A stretch of 64,000 bases of DNA from Ruegeria arenilitoris. Its GTDB lineage: Bacteria; Pseudomonadota; Alphaproteobacteria; Rhodobacterales; Rhodobacteraceae. The notes beneath the pieces are model-generated. The model was not told the origin of the DNA. It saw nothing but the letters and a program-made list of their open reading frames with translations, and did not search any database. The DNA lies in the NCBI RefSeq assembly GCF_013031355.1, contig NZ_WPZO01000002.1, positions 124,001-188,000 on the forward strand, written 5' to 3'. Below, in pieces: positions 54,597 to 63,474 of the stretch. Position 1 is the first letter of the stretch. Each line of letters begins with the position of its first letter. The translations under genes were made by a program, and so were the position numbers.

Positions 54597-55274
54597 ATGC
54601 GCCGCATTCTCTTTTTGCTGATCTTCGGTCTTGCCGGTCTGGGCGTGCTGGTCTGGCTGGGCGTCTGGCAGGTGCAGAGGCTGACATGGAAACAGGATGT
54701 GCTGGCCGAGATCGAGGCGCGTATCGCAGCTGAGCCGATTGGCCTGCCCGAGACGGTTTTGGAGGAAAACGACAAGTTTCTTCCCGTGACCGTGGTCGGA
54801 GACATGGAGCCGGGGGAAATTCACGTACTGGTTTCGGTCAAGCAGGTCGGGGCAGGATATCGGATCATCCAGTCCTTCAGCACGGAAGACCGGACCATTC
54901 TTGTCGACCGGGGCTTTGTGCCAACGACGGCCAAGCAGGCTGATCGCCTGACGGGGCCAATGGAGGTCACCGGCAATCTGCACTGGCCGGATGAGATCGA
55001 CAGCTATACCCCCGAACCCGATATCGACGACAACATCTGGTTTGCCCGGGATGTGCCCAATCTGGCGGCTGCGCTGGGGGCAGAGCCTGTGTTGTTGATC
55101 GCCCGTTCGGAAACTGACCCGGGGGTGACGCCTCTGCCGGTGGATACGGCGGGCATTCCCAACGATCACCTGCAATATGCAATCACATGGTTTGGTCTGG
55201 CTCTGGTCTGGGCCGCGATGACCGGTTATTTCCTGTGGCGCAACCGCGCCCCTTCTGAAAGTGAAGAGCAATGA
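54597..55274 (+). CDS. SURF1 family cytochrome oxidase biogenesis protein
   Basis: This 225-residue protein has the SURF1 topology: one helix at the N-terminus (about 4-22), a periplasmic domain and one helix at the C-terminus (about 190-212, followed by RNRAPSES). Motifs include LGVWQVQRLTWK, VDRGFVP and the closing NDHLQYAITWFGLAL. SURF1 helps insert heme A into subunit I. It follows ctaE after a terminator, so it likely has a separate promoter in the 155-bp gap. Its stop overlaps the thrC start by four bases. Confidence 0.92.
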   Translation: MRRILFLLIFGLAGLGVLVWLGVWQVQRLTWKQDVLAEIEARIAAEPIGLPETVLEENDKFLPVTVVGDMEPGEIHVLVSVKQVGAGYRIIQSFSTEDRTILVDRGFVPTTAKQADRLTGPMEVTGNLHWPDEIDSYTPEPDIDDNIWFARDVPNLAAALGAEPVLLIARSETDPGVTPLPVDTAGIPNDHLQYAITWFGLALVWAAMTGYFLWRNRAPSESEEQ

Positions 55275-56659
55275 AATACATCTCGACCCGTGGCCAAGCG
55301 CCTGAACTGACCTTTGAAGAGGCGATGCTGACCGGGCTGGCCCGTGACGGCGGCCTGTACCTGCCCGCTGAGATCCCGGTGATGACGCAGGATGAAATCG
55401 CAGCGCTCGCGGGTCTGCCCTATGAGGAAATCGCTTTTCGGGTGATGTGGCCCTATGTCAGCGGCTCGTTCGCTGAGGATGAGTTCAAGGCGATCATCGC
55501 TCGCGCCTACGAAGGGTTCGGCCACGACGCCCGCGCGCCGCTGAAGCAGCTGAACGAGAACCACTTCCTGCTGGAACTGTTCCACGGGCCGACGCTGGCC
55601 TTCAAGGACTTTGCCATGCAGCTGATTGGTCAGCTGTTTCAAGTGGCTCTGAAACGGCGCGGCGACCGGGTGACCATCGTCGGCGCGACCAGCGGTGACA
55701 CGGGCTCGGCCGCTATCGAGGCGTTCCGGGGGCTGGACGCGGTGGACGTGTTCATCCTGTTCCCGCATGGCCGCGTGTCCGAGGTGCAGCGCCGCCAGAT
55801 GACCACACCTTCGGACAGCAACGTTCATGCTCTGGCCGTGGACGGAGATTTCGACGACTGCCAAGCCGCGCTGAAGGACATGTTCAACGATTTCGACTTC
55901 CGCGATGGTGTGAAGCTGGCGGGTGTAAACTCGATCAACTTTGCGCGGGTTCTGGCGCAGATCGTCTATTACTTCTCGGCGGCGGTTAGCCTCGGCGCGC
56001 CGCATCGCAAGGTCAGCTTCACCGTGCCGACCGGCAATTTCGGCGACATCTTTGCTGGTTTTCTGGCCAAGCGCATGGGGCTTCCCATCGACCGTCTGGT
56101 GGTGGCGACCAACCAGAACGACATCCTGCACCGCTGCCTGTCGGGTGAGGGGTATTTCAAGGGCGACACTATCCCCTCGATCAGCCCGTCTATGGATATT
56201 CAGGTCAGCTCGAACTTTGAGCGTGCTCTATACTATGCCTATGGCGAGGATAGCGGCGCCGTCGCGCAATTGATGGATGAACTCAAGAATGGCGGCTTCA
56301 ACGTCAGCCAGGGCGCGATGGAAGCGCTGCGCGAGAGCTTCGACTCGGGTCGCGCGTCCGAGGATGAAACGCTGGCGACGATCAAGCACACGCTGGCCCA
56401 CAGCGCCGAGTTGGTTTGCCCGCACACAGCAGTTGGCATCAAGATCGCCGAAGAGCATCGGGCGGCAGACGTGCCGATGATCACTCTGGCCACCGCGCAC
56501 CCGGCGAAATTCCCGGCAGCGGTTGAGAAGGCGAGCGACGTGCATCCGCCTCTTCCCTCTCGCATGTCTGATCTGTATGAACGTCCGGAACGGGTGACCC
56601 GCATTGCCAACGATCTGGGCGCCCTCGAGGAACATATCAGAAGGCATATTGCTGAGTGA
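55271..56659 (+). CDS. thrC: Threonine synthase
   Basis: This 462-residue PLP enzyme makes threonine from O-phosphohomoserine. The PLP lysine is Lys112 in GPTLAFKDFAMQL. The phosphate-binding loop follows in GATSGDTGSAAIEAF, and the N-terminal MKYISTRGQAPELTFEEAML is the gamma-proteobacterial and alphaproteobacterial class signature. It overlaps surf1 and the next gene by four bases each, placing amino-acid synthesis in the same transcript as oxidase assembly, an arrangement shared by related bacteria. Confidence 0.96.
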   Translation: MKYISTRGQAPELTFEEAMLTGLARDGGLYLPAEIPVMTQDEIAALAGLPYEEIAFRVMWPYVSGSFAEDEFKAIIARAYEGFGHDARAPLKQLNENHFLLELFHGPTLAFKDFAMQLIGQLFQVALKRRGDRVTIVGATSGDTGSAAIEAFRGLDAVDVFILFPHGRVSEVQRRQMTTPSDSNVHALAVDGDFDDCQAALKDMFNDFDFRDGVKLAGVNSINFARVLAQIVYYFSAAVSLGAPHRKVSFTVPTGNFGDIFAGFLAKRMGLPIDRLVVATNQNDILHRCLSGEGYFKGDTIPSISPSMDIQVSSNFERALYYAYGEDSGAVAQLMDELKNGGFNVSQGAMEALRESFDSGRASEDETLATIKHTLAHSAELVCPHTAVGIKIAEEHRAADVPMITLATAHPAKFPAAVEKASDVHPPLPSRMSDLYERPERVTRIANDLGALEEHIRRHIAE

Positions 56660-57918
56660 CAGTCAGACAAGACCAACTGAAGAACGGCTTTCGTATCGTC
56701 AGTGAACACATGCCGGGGCTGCAATCTGCTGCCATCGGCATCTGGGTAACCGCCGGTGGGCGGCATGAACGGATCGAGCAGAACGGTATCGCGCATTTCC
56801 TTGAGCATATGGCGTTCAAGGGAACCGAGCGGCGTTCTGCGCTGCAAATCGCCGAGGCGATTGAGGATGTGGGCGGCTATATCAACGCCTATACCTCGCG
56901 CGAAGTGACGGCCTATTACGCGCGGGTTCTGAAAGACGATGTGGCGCTGGCGATGGATGTGATCGGCGACATCGTTCTGAACCCGGTTTTCGACCCGCGT
57001 GAGATCGAGGTCGAGCGTGGCGTGATCCTGCAAGAGATCGGTCAGGCCTATGACACGCCCGACGACGTGATCTTTGACTGGTTGCAGGAGCAAAGCTATC
57101 ACGACCAGCCGCTGGGCCGCACCATTCTTGGCCCGACCGAGCGGGTGAGTGCTTTTTCGCGCGAGGACCTGTCGGGCTTCGTGGCTGAGCATTACGGGCC
57201 GGAACAGATGATCTTGTCGGCCGCAGGCGCTGTGGATCACGACGCGCTGATGAAAATGGCCGAAGAGATGTTTGGCCATCTACAGCCGCGCAAAGGTCTG
57301 ATCCCCGAAGCGGCGCAATTCACCGGTGGCGAAGCGCGGCAGGAGAAAGAGCTGGAGCAGGCACATTTCGCGCTGGCGCTGGAAAGCCCCGGCTATCGCG
57401 ATGATGCGATCTATACCGCGCAGATTTATTCCACCGCTTTGGGCGGCGGCATGTCCTCCCGCCTGTTTCAGGAGGTGCGGGAAACGCGCGGGCTGTGTTA
57501 CACGATTTTCGCGCAGACCGGCGCCTATGCCGATACCGGCACGACCACGATTTATGCCGGAACCTCGGCCGAGCAAGTCGCGGAACTGGCCACCATCACC
57601 ATCGATGAGATGAAGCGGGCTGCGGAGGACATGAGCCCCGAAGAGGTCGCCCGCGCCCGTGCCCAGATGAAGGCCGGGATGCTAATGGGGCTGGAAAGCC
57701 CGTCGAACCGTGCGGAACGTCTGGCGCGGTTGGTGCAGATCTGGGGCCGGGTGCCCTCGCTTGAGGATACCGTCGCCAAGATCGATGCGGTCAGCACCGA
57801 GGACGTGCGTGCCTTTGCCGAAGACATGGCCGTCAAGGCCCCGGCGGCCCTGGCGCTATACGGTCCGGTGTCAGGCGCACCCACCTTGGCGGAATTGCAG
57901 GAGAGGCGTGCGGCGTGA
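56656..57918 (+). CDS. M16 family zinc metallopeptidase (processing-peptidase-like)
   Basis: This 420-residue protein has the inverted zinc motif HFLEH at 47-51 with the distal glutamate about 75 residues later (EVERGVILQEI), as in mitochondrial processing peptidase beta subunits. The C-terminal half includes GGGMSSRLFQEVRETRGLCY, the substrate-binding glycine loop region. It has no signal peptide and is cytoplasmic. The GTG start overlaps the thrC stop. Such proteins degrade or process peptides; the physiological substrate is unknown. Confidence 0.92.
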   Translation: MTVRQDQLKNGFRIVSEHMPGLQSAAIGIWVTAGGRHERIEQNGIAHFLEHMAFKGTERRSALQIAEAIEDVGGYINAYTSREVTAYYARVLKDDVALAMDVIGDIVLNPVFDPREIEVERGVILQEIGQAYDTPDDVIFDWLQEQSYHDQPLGRTILGPTERVSAFSREDLSGFVAEHYGPEQMILSAAGAVDHDALMKMAEEMFGHLQPRKGLIPEAAQFTGGEARQEKELEQAHFALALESPGYRDDAIYTAQIYSTALGGGMSSRLFQEVRETRGLCYTIFAQTGAYADTGTTTIYAGTSAEQVAELATITIDEMKRAAEDMSPEEVARARAQMKAGMLMGLESPSNRAERLARLVQIWGRVPSLEDTVAKIDAVSTEDVRAFAEDMAVKAPAALALYGPVSGAPTLAELQERRAA

Positions 57919-58502
57919 TGCTGTTGGGCAGACGCAAGCTGAAACTCGAAACCGAGCGCCTGAGCTTGCGCCCGCCTGTGCATTCCGACTTCAACGATTG
58001 GGCGGCGCTGCGGCGTGCGTCCAAGGAATACCTGACCCCGTGGGAGCCGGTCTGGGCTAAGGATCATCTTAGCCGCAAGTCCTTCACCAACCGGGTCTAT
58101 TGGGCACAGAGATCGGTTTCCAGCGGCACGGCAATCCCTTTGTTCCTGTTCCGCCGAACAGATGATGTGCTGGTGGGGGCAATCACCCTCGACAACGTCC
58201 GTCGCGGCCCGGCGCAGGCGGGGACGTTGGGGTATTGGACGGGTGAGGCCTTCGCCCGCAATGGCTATATGCGCGAGGCAATTGGCGCCGTGGTGCATCA
58301 CGCCTTTACCCGTCTGGACCTGAGCCGGATCGAGGCGGCGTGCCTGCCTGAAAACAAGCCTTCACGCGGCTTGCTGGAAAGCTCAGGCTTCAAATATGAG
58401 GGCGTGGCGCAGTCGTATCTGCAGATCAACGGGCGCTGGCGGACGCATGTCTTGTATGCCAGCCTGCGATCGGACCGGCGCGGGAAAACCGACGCGGGGT
58501 AG
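57915..58502 (+). CDS. GNAT N-acetyltransferase (RimJ/RimL-like)
   Basis: This 195-residue protein of the GNAT fold starts with LETERLSLRPPVHSDFNDW, the RimJ/RimL opening. It has the acetyl-CoA motif in GTLGYWTGEAFARNGYMREAI and the later LSRIEAACLPENKPSRGLLESSGFKYEG. It probably acetylates a ribosomal or other protein N-terminus; the target is not determinable. It overlaps the M16 peptidase gene by four bases (ATGA) and ends the surf1-thrC-M16 transcript. Confidence 0.9.
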   Translation: MMLLGRRKLKLETERLSLRPPVHSDFNDWAALRRASKEYLTPWEPVWAKDHLSRKSFTNRVYWAQRSVSSGTAIPLFLFRRTDDVLVGAITLDNVRRGPAQAGTLGYWTGEAFARNGYMREAIGAVVHHAFTRLDLSRIEAACLPENKPSRGLLESSGFKYEGVAQSYLQINGRWRTHVLYASLRSDRRGKTDAG

Positions 58503-58562
58503 GGGGCTCTGCAGCCGCCGCGGCAGGCCGCGACTCCCCCGGGATATTTATTGCCAGATGAA
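58502..58562. repeat. GC-rich intergenic element with terminal inverted G/C blocks
   Basis: GGGGG (58502-58506) can pair with CCCCC (58536-58540) over a GC-rich core, followed by GGGATATTTATTGCCAGATG. I recall closely similar G/C-block plus GGGATATTTA sequences between genes in roseobacter genomes, so this may be one copy of an interspersed family. It also could terminate the preceding operon. Confidence 0.4.
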
Positions 58563-58604
58563 CAAGGGGCATGACTTGGGGCTGTTCTGCGCTACACTTC
58601 CGAC

Positions 58605-59423
58605 ATGCGCTGGGTTTTTGCGGCATTGATGGTAATCTCGGGCGGGGCTGCGGCGCAGGAGCGGCGGCCGAGCCATTGTATCGCCATCGCGGATGCTGCG
58701 CCTGGAATCGAGTATGTTCACAAGGCCGCCTGGCAAGACCCGATCCCGGACTACTCGGTGCGGATCAGCTATATCGCGCATGCCTCGTTTCTGATCCAGA
58801 CACAGGGCGGGTTGAATGCGGTGACCGATTTCACCGGCTTCATTGGCAGCGCGGATCTGATCCCTGACGTGGTCACCATGAATCACGCGCACAGCACTCA
58901 TTGGACGGCCCATCCCGACCCGGCCATTCCGCATGTTTTGCCCGGTTGGGGAGAGTTCGGGCAGGGAATTGAGCATCACCTCGATCTGGGCGAGATGTTG
59001 GTGCGCAATGTCTCGACCGATATCCGATCCCCCTATGGCGGGGTCGAAGAACGCGGTAATTCGATCTTTGTGTTTGAAATTGAAGGCCTGTGCATCGGTC
59101 ATCTCGGCCACCTGCACCACGTGCCGTCAGACGAACAGTTCGCGGCCTTGGGGCGGCTGGACGTGGTGATGGCTGCGGTGGATGGGGGCACGACCATGCC
59201 TCTGCCCGAAATGATCTCGGTTCTGAAACGGCTGAAAAGCTCGGTCATCATCCCGATGCACTGGTTTTCCGGCTTTTCGCTGGATCGGTTTCTAGTCGAT
59301 ATTCGCAATGATTTTCCGGTCGAACGACACGGTGTCTCGGAACTGGTTGTTTCGCTGCAGACACTACCGGATCGGCCCACGGTCGTGGTGCTGGAGCCGC
59401 GCTATCTGATTGAATTGGAATAG
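58605..59423 (+). CDS. Secreted metallo-beta-lactamase-fold hydrolase
   Basis: This 272-residue protein has a signal peptide (MRWVFAALMVISGGAAAQE, cleavage about residue 18) and an MBL-fold domain. Metal ligands are suggested by VTMNHAHSTH (about 90-99), GHLGHLHH and IPMHWFSGF. The classical HxHxDH is replaced by HAHSTH, which suggests a UlaG/RomA-type subgroup; the Asp may be changed. It is predicted to act in the periplasm. The substrate is unknown. It is separated from the FAD oxidase by a short gap and could be cotranscribed with it. Confidence 0.82.
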   Translation: MRWVFAALMVISGGAAAQERRPSHCIAIADAAPGIEYVHKAAWQDPIPDYSVRISYIAHASFLIQTQGGLNAVTDFTGFIGSADLIPDVVTMNHAHSTHWTAHPDPAIPHVLPGWGEFGQGIEHHLDLGEMLVRNVSTDIRSPYGGVEERGNSIFVFEIEGLCIGHLGHLHHVPSDEQFAALGRLDVVMAAVDGGTTMPLPEMISVLKRLKSSVIIPMHWFSGFSLDRFLVDIRNDFPVERHGVSELVVSLQTLPDRPTVVVLEPRYLIELE

Positions 59424-59461
59424 GGCTTGTGGGGACAGGGCCGCTTGGGCAAGGAATGGGT

Positions 59462-60874
59462 ATGACACTGAATCCTGCCGATGAGACCCTTGCCAACCTG
59501 ATCAGGGCCGACCTGGGCGACGATATCCTGCGCCCTGTCACCGATCGCTACCTGGAAGAACCGCGCCGTCGATTTGCCGGACATGCGGGGCTGCTGGCCC
59601 TGCCGCGAACGGTTGAGGAGGTGTCGGCGCTGGTGCGGCTGGCCTCGGACGCGCGGGTGCCTGTGGTTCCTTACGGTGGGGGCACCGGGCTGGTCGGTGG
59701 GCAGGTCATGCCCGACGGGCCTGCGCCGCTATTGATCTCGCTCGAGCGGATGACGGCGATCCGTGCGGTGTATCCGACCGAGAATATTCTGATCGCCGAG
59801 GCGGGCGCGATTCTGGCCGACGTGCAGGCCGCCGCTGAGGGAGCCAACCGGCTGTTCCCGCTGGCATTAGCAGCGCAGGGGTCGTGCCGGATCGGTGGCA
59901 ACCTCGCCACCAATGCGGGCGGAGTGAACGTGCTGCGCTATGGCAATGCGCGTGATCTGTGTCTGGGGCTGGAGGCAGTTTTGCCGAACGGAGAGATTTG
60001 GCATGGGCTCAGCCGGCTGCGCAAGGACAACACCGGGTATGATTTGCGTGACCTGCTGGTCGGCTCCGAGGGCACGCTGGGGATCATCACGGCGGCCTCG
60101 CTGCATCTGTTTCCGCGACCCGATGCGGTGGGGACTGCGATGGTGCAGGTCGCCTCGCCGCAAGCGGCGATCGAGTTGCTGGCGCTGGCACGGGATCAAT
60201 TGGGGGACGGGGTCAGCACATTTGAACTGATCCACCGGCAGGGTCTGCAATTCCTGACTGAGGTGCTGCCGGATGTGCGACAACCCTTTACGACCCGGCC
60301 CGAATGGTGCGTGCTCATCGAATTGGGGCTGTTTTCCGGGCAATCACCGTCAGAGGCACTGGAGACGCTCTACGCCGCAGCGAACGAGGCTGGCCTCGTT
60401 GGTGATGCGGTCATCGCGCAGAGCGAGGCGCAGCGCATGGACCTCTGGGCCGTTCGCGAGCGCATCCCCGAGGCGAACCGCTTGATCGGGTCGGTGTCGA
60501 GCCACGACATCTCGGTCCCGATCTCGCGAATTCCCGAGTTTATTGTTCGCGGCGCCGAGGTGGTGGCGGCGCTTGGCCCGTTCCGTATCAACTGCTTTGG
60601 GCATCTGGGGGACGGCAATCTGCATTACAACGTGTTCCCGCCGCTTGGACATGACCGGTCGGAGTTCGATGGGCAAAGGCAGTCTGTGAAACACGCCGTG
60701 CATGACCTGGTTCACGCGTTTGACGGTTCTGTCAGTGCCGAGCACGGGGTCGGGCGGCTCAAGACCGGCGATCTGGAGAGATATGGGGATGCGACAAAGC
60801 TGGCGGCCATGCGCGCCATCAAAACCGCGCTAGACCCTTTGGGGATCATGAATCCTGGCGCGGTTTTGAGGTAA
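59462..60874 (+). CDS. FAD-linked oxidase (D-2-hydroxyacid dehydrogenase family)
   Basis: This 470-residue flavoprotein of the FAD_binding_4/FAD-oxidase C family has the pyrophosphate-binding loop VVPYGGGTGLVGG (about 73-85), the second FAD motif GSCRIGGNLATNAGGVNVLRYG and GSEGTLGIIT. The C-terminal substrate and metal motif is FGHLGDGNLHYN and ends with SAEHGVGRLK. It resembles D-2-hydroxyglutarate or D-lactate dehydrogenases, and the substrate cannot be fixed. ATG 59462 is favoured by AAGGA at 59451-59455. Confidence 0.9.
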   Translation: MTLNPADETLANLIRADLGDDILRPVTDRYLEEPRRRFAGHAGLLALPRTVEEVSALVRLASDARVPVVPYGGGTGLVGGQVMPDGPAPLLISLERMTAIRAVYPTENILIAEAGAILADVQAAAEGANRLFPLALAAQGSCRIGGNLATNAGGVNVLRYGNARDLCLGLEAVLPNGEIWHGLSRLRKDNTGYDLRDLLVGSEGTLGIITAASLHLFPRPDAVGTAMVQVASPQAAIELLALARDQLGDGVSTFELIHRQGLQFLTEVLPDVRQPFTTRPEWCVLIELGLFSGQSPSEALETLYAAANEAGLVGDAVIAQSEAQRMDLWAVRERIPEANRLIGSVSSHDISVPISRIPEFIVRGAEVVAALGPFRINCFGHLGDGNLHYNVFPPLGHDRSEFDGQRQSVKHAVHDLVHAFDGSVSAEHGVGRLKTGDLERYGDATKLAAMRAIKTALDPLGIMNPGAVLR

Positions 60875-60877
60875 AGA

Positions 60878-60904
60878 CGCGGCCCTTGGATGTGTCGGGC
60901 CGCG
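60878..60904. terminator. Hairpin between convergent FAD oxidase and fasciclin genes
   Basis: CGCGGCCC (60878-60885) pairs with GGGCCGCG (60897-60904) around an 11-base loop. It lies between converging genes with no clear U-tract on the plus side and TCTTTACC on the minus side. Confidence 0.6.
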
Positions 60905-60913
60905 ACGGGGCGA

Positions 60914-61393
60914 TTACGAGCCCGGCAGGATGACCTTGTCGATGACGTGGATCACGCCGTTCGAAGTCTCGATATCCGCCTGAACGACGTTGGCATCATT
61001 CACCATTACACCGTTGTCCAGATCGATAGTGATGTCTCCACCCTGAACCGTGGCGGCCGTCATGTCGTCTGACAAATCACCCGACATCACTTTGCCTGGC
61101 ACCACATGATAGGTCAGGACCGCGACCAACTGATCTTTGTTCTCGGGCATCAGGAGTGTTTCCACGGTGCCTTCTGGCAGGGCGGCAAACGCCTCATCCG
61201 TGGGGGCGAACACGGTGAACGGGCCCTCGCCTTTCAGAGTGTCCACCAGATCAGCGGCCTGAACGGCGGCAACGAGAGTTTCAAAGCTGCCAGCACCGAC
61301 AGCGGTGTCAACGATGTCTTTGTTGTCGCCAGCAAAGGCGGTAGGGGCAAGCAGAGCGCTGGTCACGCCAGCAATAGCGAGTTTGCGAAACAT
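60914..61393 (-). CDS. Secreted fasciclin-domain protein
   Basis: This 159-residue protein has a signal peptide ([22 protein letters not shown], cleavage near residue 21) and one FAS1 domain. The H1 and H2 motifs are [15 protein letters not shown] and, near the end, [12 protein letters not shown], with the central YHVVPGK. FAS1 domains mediate adhesion or stabilise extracellular matrices. The ATG at 61393 directly precedes the signal peptide. It has its own region of 168 bp towards apt. Confidence 0.93.
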   Translation of the reverse strand: MFRKLAIAGVTSALLAPTAFAGDNKDIVDTAVGAGSFETLVAAVQAADLVDTLKGEGPFTVFAPTDEAFAALPEGTVETLLMPENKDQLVAVLTYHVVPGKVMSGDLSDDMTAATVQGGDITIDLDNGVMVNDANVVQADIETSNGVIHVIDKVILPGS

Positions 61394-61561
61394 GATACAA
61401 TTCCCTTGTTCGAATGCCTCATCTGGCATCAACAGGGGTACGGATGACCCTCGCAAAAAGATCACTGAATGTGTCTATGGGATCGGGTTGATATTGGGCT
61501 TCATCGCGCTAAGCCTGAGCCTGCCCGGTTTTCCACTCACAATCTTGTGAACGCAGGGCGC

Positions 61562-62101
61562 TTACAGCCCTTCGAACTCGCACAGAATATGTACGTCCAT
61601 GCCCATCTCTTCCAGCACCTTGCGACCGCCCAGTTCCGGCAGGTCGATGATGAAGGAGCACGAGACGATCTCACCGCCCAGCCGCTCGATCAGCTTGATC
61701 CCGGCGGCGGCGGTGCCCCCGGTGGCCAACAGGTCATCGACGACCAGGATTTTCTCGCCCGGTTGGATGGCGTCATCGTGAATCTCGACGATGGCCTCGC
61801 CATATTCCAGCTTATAATCTTGGCTGATGGTGGTGCCGGGCAGCTTGCCCTTTTTGCGGATCGGGACAAAGCCGACGCTCAGTTGGTGGGCAATTGCGCC
61901 GCCAAGGATGAAACCGCGGGCCTCAAGGCCGACGACCTTGTCGATCTGTTCTCCCGCATAGGGGTGCAGCATCTGGTCGATCGCCATACGGAACCCGCGC
62001 GGATCGGCGAACAGGGTGGTGACGTCCCGGAACATGATCCCTTCATGCGGGAAATCAACGATGGTTCGGATGTAATCCTTGACCGACTTGTTTCTGGACA
62101 T
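61562..62101 (-). CDS. apt: Adenine phosphoribosyltransferase
   Basis: This 179-residue type I phosphoribosyltransferase makes AMP from adenine and PRPP. The PRPP-binding motif [13 protein letters not shown] (119-131) is complete, and the N-terminal [24 protein letters not shown] and ARGFILGG are characteristic of Apt. Starting at ATG 62101 gives the standard size; an upstream in-frame ATG would add 15 residues. The 320-bp region 62102-62421 upstream holds a palindrome near its far end and no gene that I can support. Confidence 0.95.
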   Translation of the reverse strand: MSRNKSVKDYIRTIVDFPHEGIMFRDVTTLFADPRGFRMAIDQMLHPYAGEQIDKVVGLEARGFILGGAIAHQLSVGFVPIRKKGKLPGTTISQDYKLEYGEAIVEIHDDAIQPGEKILVVDDLLATGGTAAAGIKLIERLGGEIVSCSFIIDLPELGGRKVLEEMGMDVHILCEFEGL

Positions 62102-62365
62102 GGCCAACCCCTTTGGCGTCAAAACACGCGGGCGTGTTTGGCCCATTGGGGTCAGCCTTGCAAGGAAAGATTACCGCCGCCTTACTTGCGACGTTGCGAA
62201 ACAGAGTTCGGCAGGCTTTTGTACCGATAGAGCGCGGCAGGCAGCCACGACAGATGCGGTTTGCGCCAGTTGCGCTGGTCTCGCAAAAGAAATGCCTGAG
62301 CAGCATGAAGGTTCATTGCCATATTCCTTTTTTATTGTTAGGTGCTCGATAACTACAATTTCTAT

Positions 62366-62388
62366 GCGATGTATATACATTGCATCGC
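62366..62388 (+). promoter_or_regulatory. Nested palindrome, candidate operator
   Basis: ATGTATATACAT (62369-62380) is a perfect 12-bp palindrome, and GCGATG (62366-62371) is inverted as CATCGC (62383-62388) around it. It lies 33 bases before the GTG start of a ribbon-helix-helix-like protein, a site where such proteins commonly bind their own operator. Confidence 0.45.
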
Positions 62389-62421
62389 TATAAGAATCAA
62401 GTGTTCGACGGGGAAAAGAAC

Positions 62422-62595
62422 GTGGCAAAGAAAGACGGAAAAGGTTCTACCAAGAAAAACAGTCAGTTGGTCTTGCGTCTGGACAAGGATGAGCGCGACG
62501 CTTTTGTCGAACTTTGCAAGGTACTGGATACCTCAGCCGCACGGGAAATCCGACGGTTCATCCGTGGTTTCATGAAGGAACACGCTGAGGATTGA
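62422..62595 (+). CDS. Small ribbon-helix-helix-like protein, 57 aa
   Basis: This 57-residue basic protein probably begins at GTG 62422, after GGGGAAAAG. An ATG at 62380 is also in frame but falls inside the palindrome. A lysine-rich start (AKKDGKGSTKKN) precedes a strand SQLVLRLDKDE and two helices (RDAFVELCKVLD and AAREIRRFIRGFMKEHA), the ribbon-helix-helix layout of small DNA-binding antitoxin-like regulators. No toxin gene is adjacent. The stop lies three bases from the convergent LysE-family gene, inside a palindrome. Its role is unknown. Confidence 0.7.
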   Translation: MAKKDGKGSTKKNSQLVLRLDKDERDAFVELCKVLDTSAAREIRRFIRGFMKEHAED

Positions 62596-62602
62596 TCCTC
62601 AG
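62585..62602. terminator. Palindrome spanning two convergent stop codons
   Basis: CTGAGGAT-TG-ATCCTCAG is an 18-bp palindrome covering both the ribbon-helix-helix stop and the LysE-family stop. It could form a compact hairpin on either transcript. Confidence 0.5.
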
Positions 62603-63228
62603 GCCGGGCGGCGCAGGACGGCGGTCGCAACCCCCATTCCGATCAACGTCAGCCCTCCGAACCGGGTCATCGCGGTGATGACGCCGGCACGTCCGATCAT
62701 CCGGCGCAGCCTGTCCGCCAGCAGCGCATAGGCCAGCGCGTTCAGCCAGGCGAGGCCGACGAAGGTAGCGATCAGGATGGCGAATTGTGGGCCCAATGGG
62801 TCCGCCGGGCGCAGAAACTGCGGCACAAAGGCAATGAAGAACGCAATGGATTTCGGGTTCAGCGCAGTGACGGCGGCGGCATGGCCAAAGACACTGTGGG
62901 CGGTGACGTCGGGTCCGGTTTCCACTGTCTGCAATCCGCCCGAAGGCGCACTGCGCAACAATTTGAGGCCCAGCCACACCAGATAGGCCGCACCCACCCA
63001 TTTCAACACGGAAAACAGCGTCGCCGAGGCCAGTACCAGCGCGCCCAAGCCCAGCAGCGATGCGGTCATGGCCACGAGATCCCCCACCGCGACCCCGGAG
63101 GCCGAGGCCACGGCAACGCTGCGCCCTTTCGACAGGGCATAGCTGAGCACCAGCAGTACGGTGGGTCCGGGGATCAGCAGCAAGGCGGTTGATGCGGCCA
63201 CAAAGGCCAGCCAAAGGTCGATGGACAT
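62599..63228 (-). CDS. LysE family amino-acid exporter
   Basis: This 209-residue membrane protein of the LysE/RhtB family has about six hydrophobic segments. It begins with LWLAFVAASTALLLIPGPTVLLVLSYALSKG, in which the IPGPT motif is a family hallmark, and shows GVAVGDLVAMTASLLGLGAL and LNPKSIAFFIAFVPQFL. It probably exports an amino acid or homoserine-lactone-like compound; the substrate is unknown. AGGAA precedes the ATG. It is convergent with the small regulator gene. Confidence 0.93.
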   Translation of the reverse strand: MSIDLWLAFVAASTALLLIPGPTVLLVLSYALSKGRSVAVASASGVAVGDLVAMTASLLGLGALVLASATLFSVLKWVGAAYLVWLGLKLLRSAPSGGLQTVETGPDVTAHSVFGHAAAVTALNPKSIAFFIAFVPQFLRPADPLGPQFAILIATFVGLAWLNALAYALLADRLRRMIGRAGVITAMTRFGGLTLIGMGVATAVLRRPA

Positions 63229-63474
63229 GGGGGTTCCTGTGTCTATTTTCTCACCAAGCCCCGATGCGGCGGCAACGTCAAGCCATTCGTGGATTGCTTA
63301 GGTTTCTGTTTCAGGTGAACTCACAGAAAGTATCAGGGCGCGTGCCCCGATGAACCGTCTAATAAAAAAGTCCGAGCCGTGCAGGTTAAAGATTGAATTA
63401 AGGCTTGTGCATCTTCCTTGAAACTCGCACCCGGTTTCCCAAACTAAGAAGCACCAGGGGATCGGAGGCGAAAA

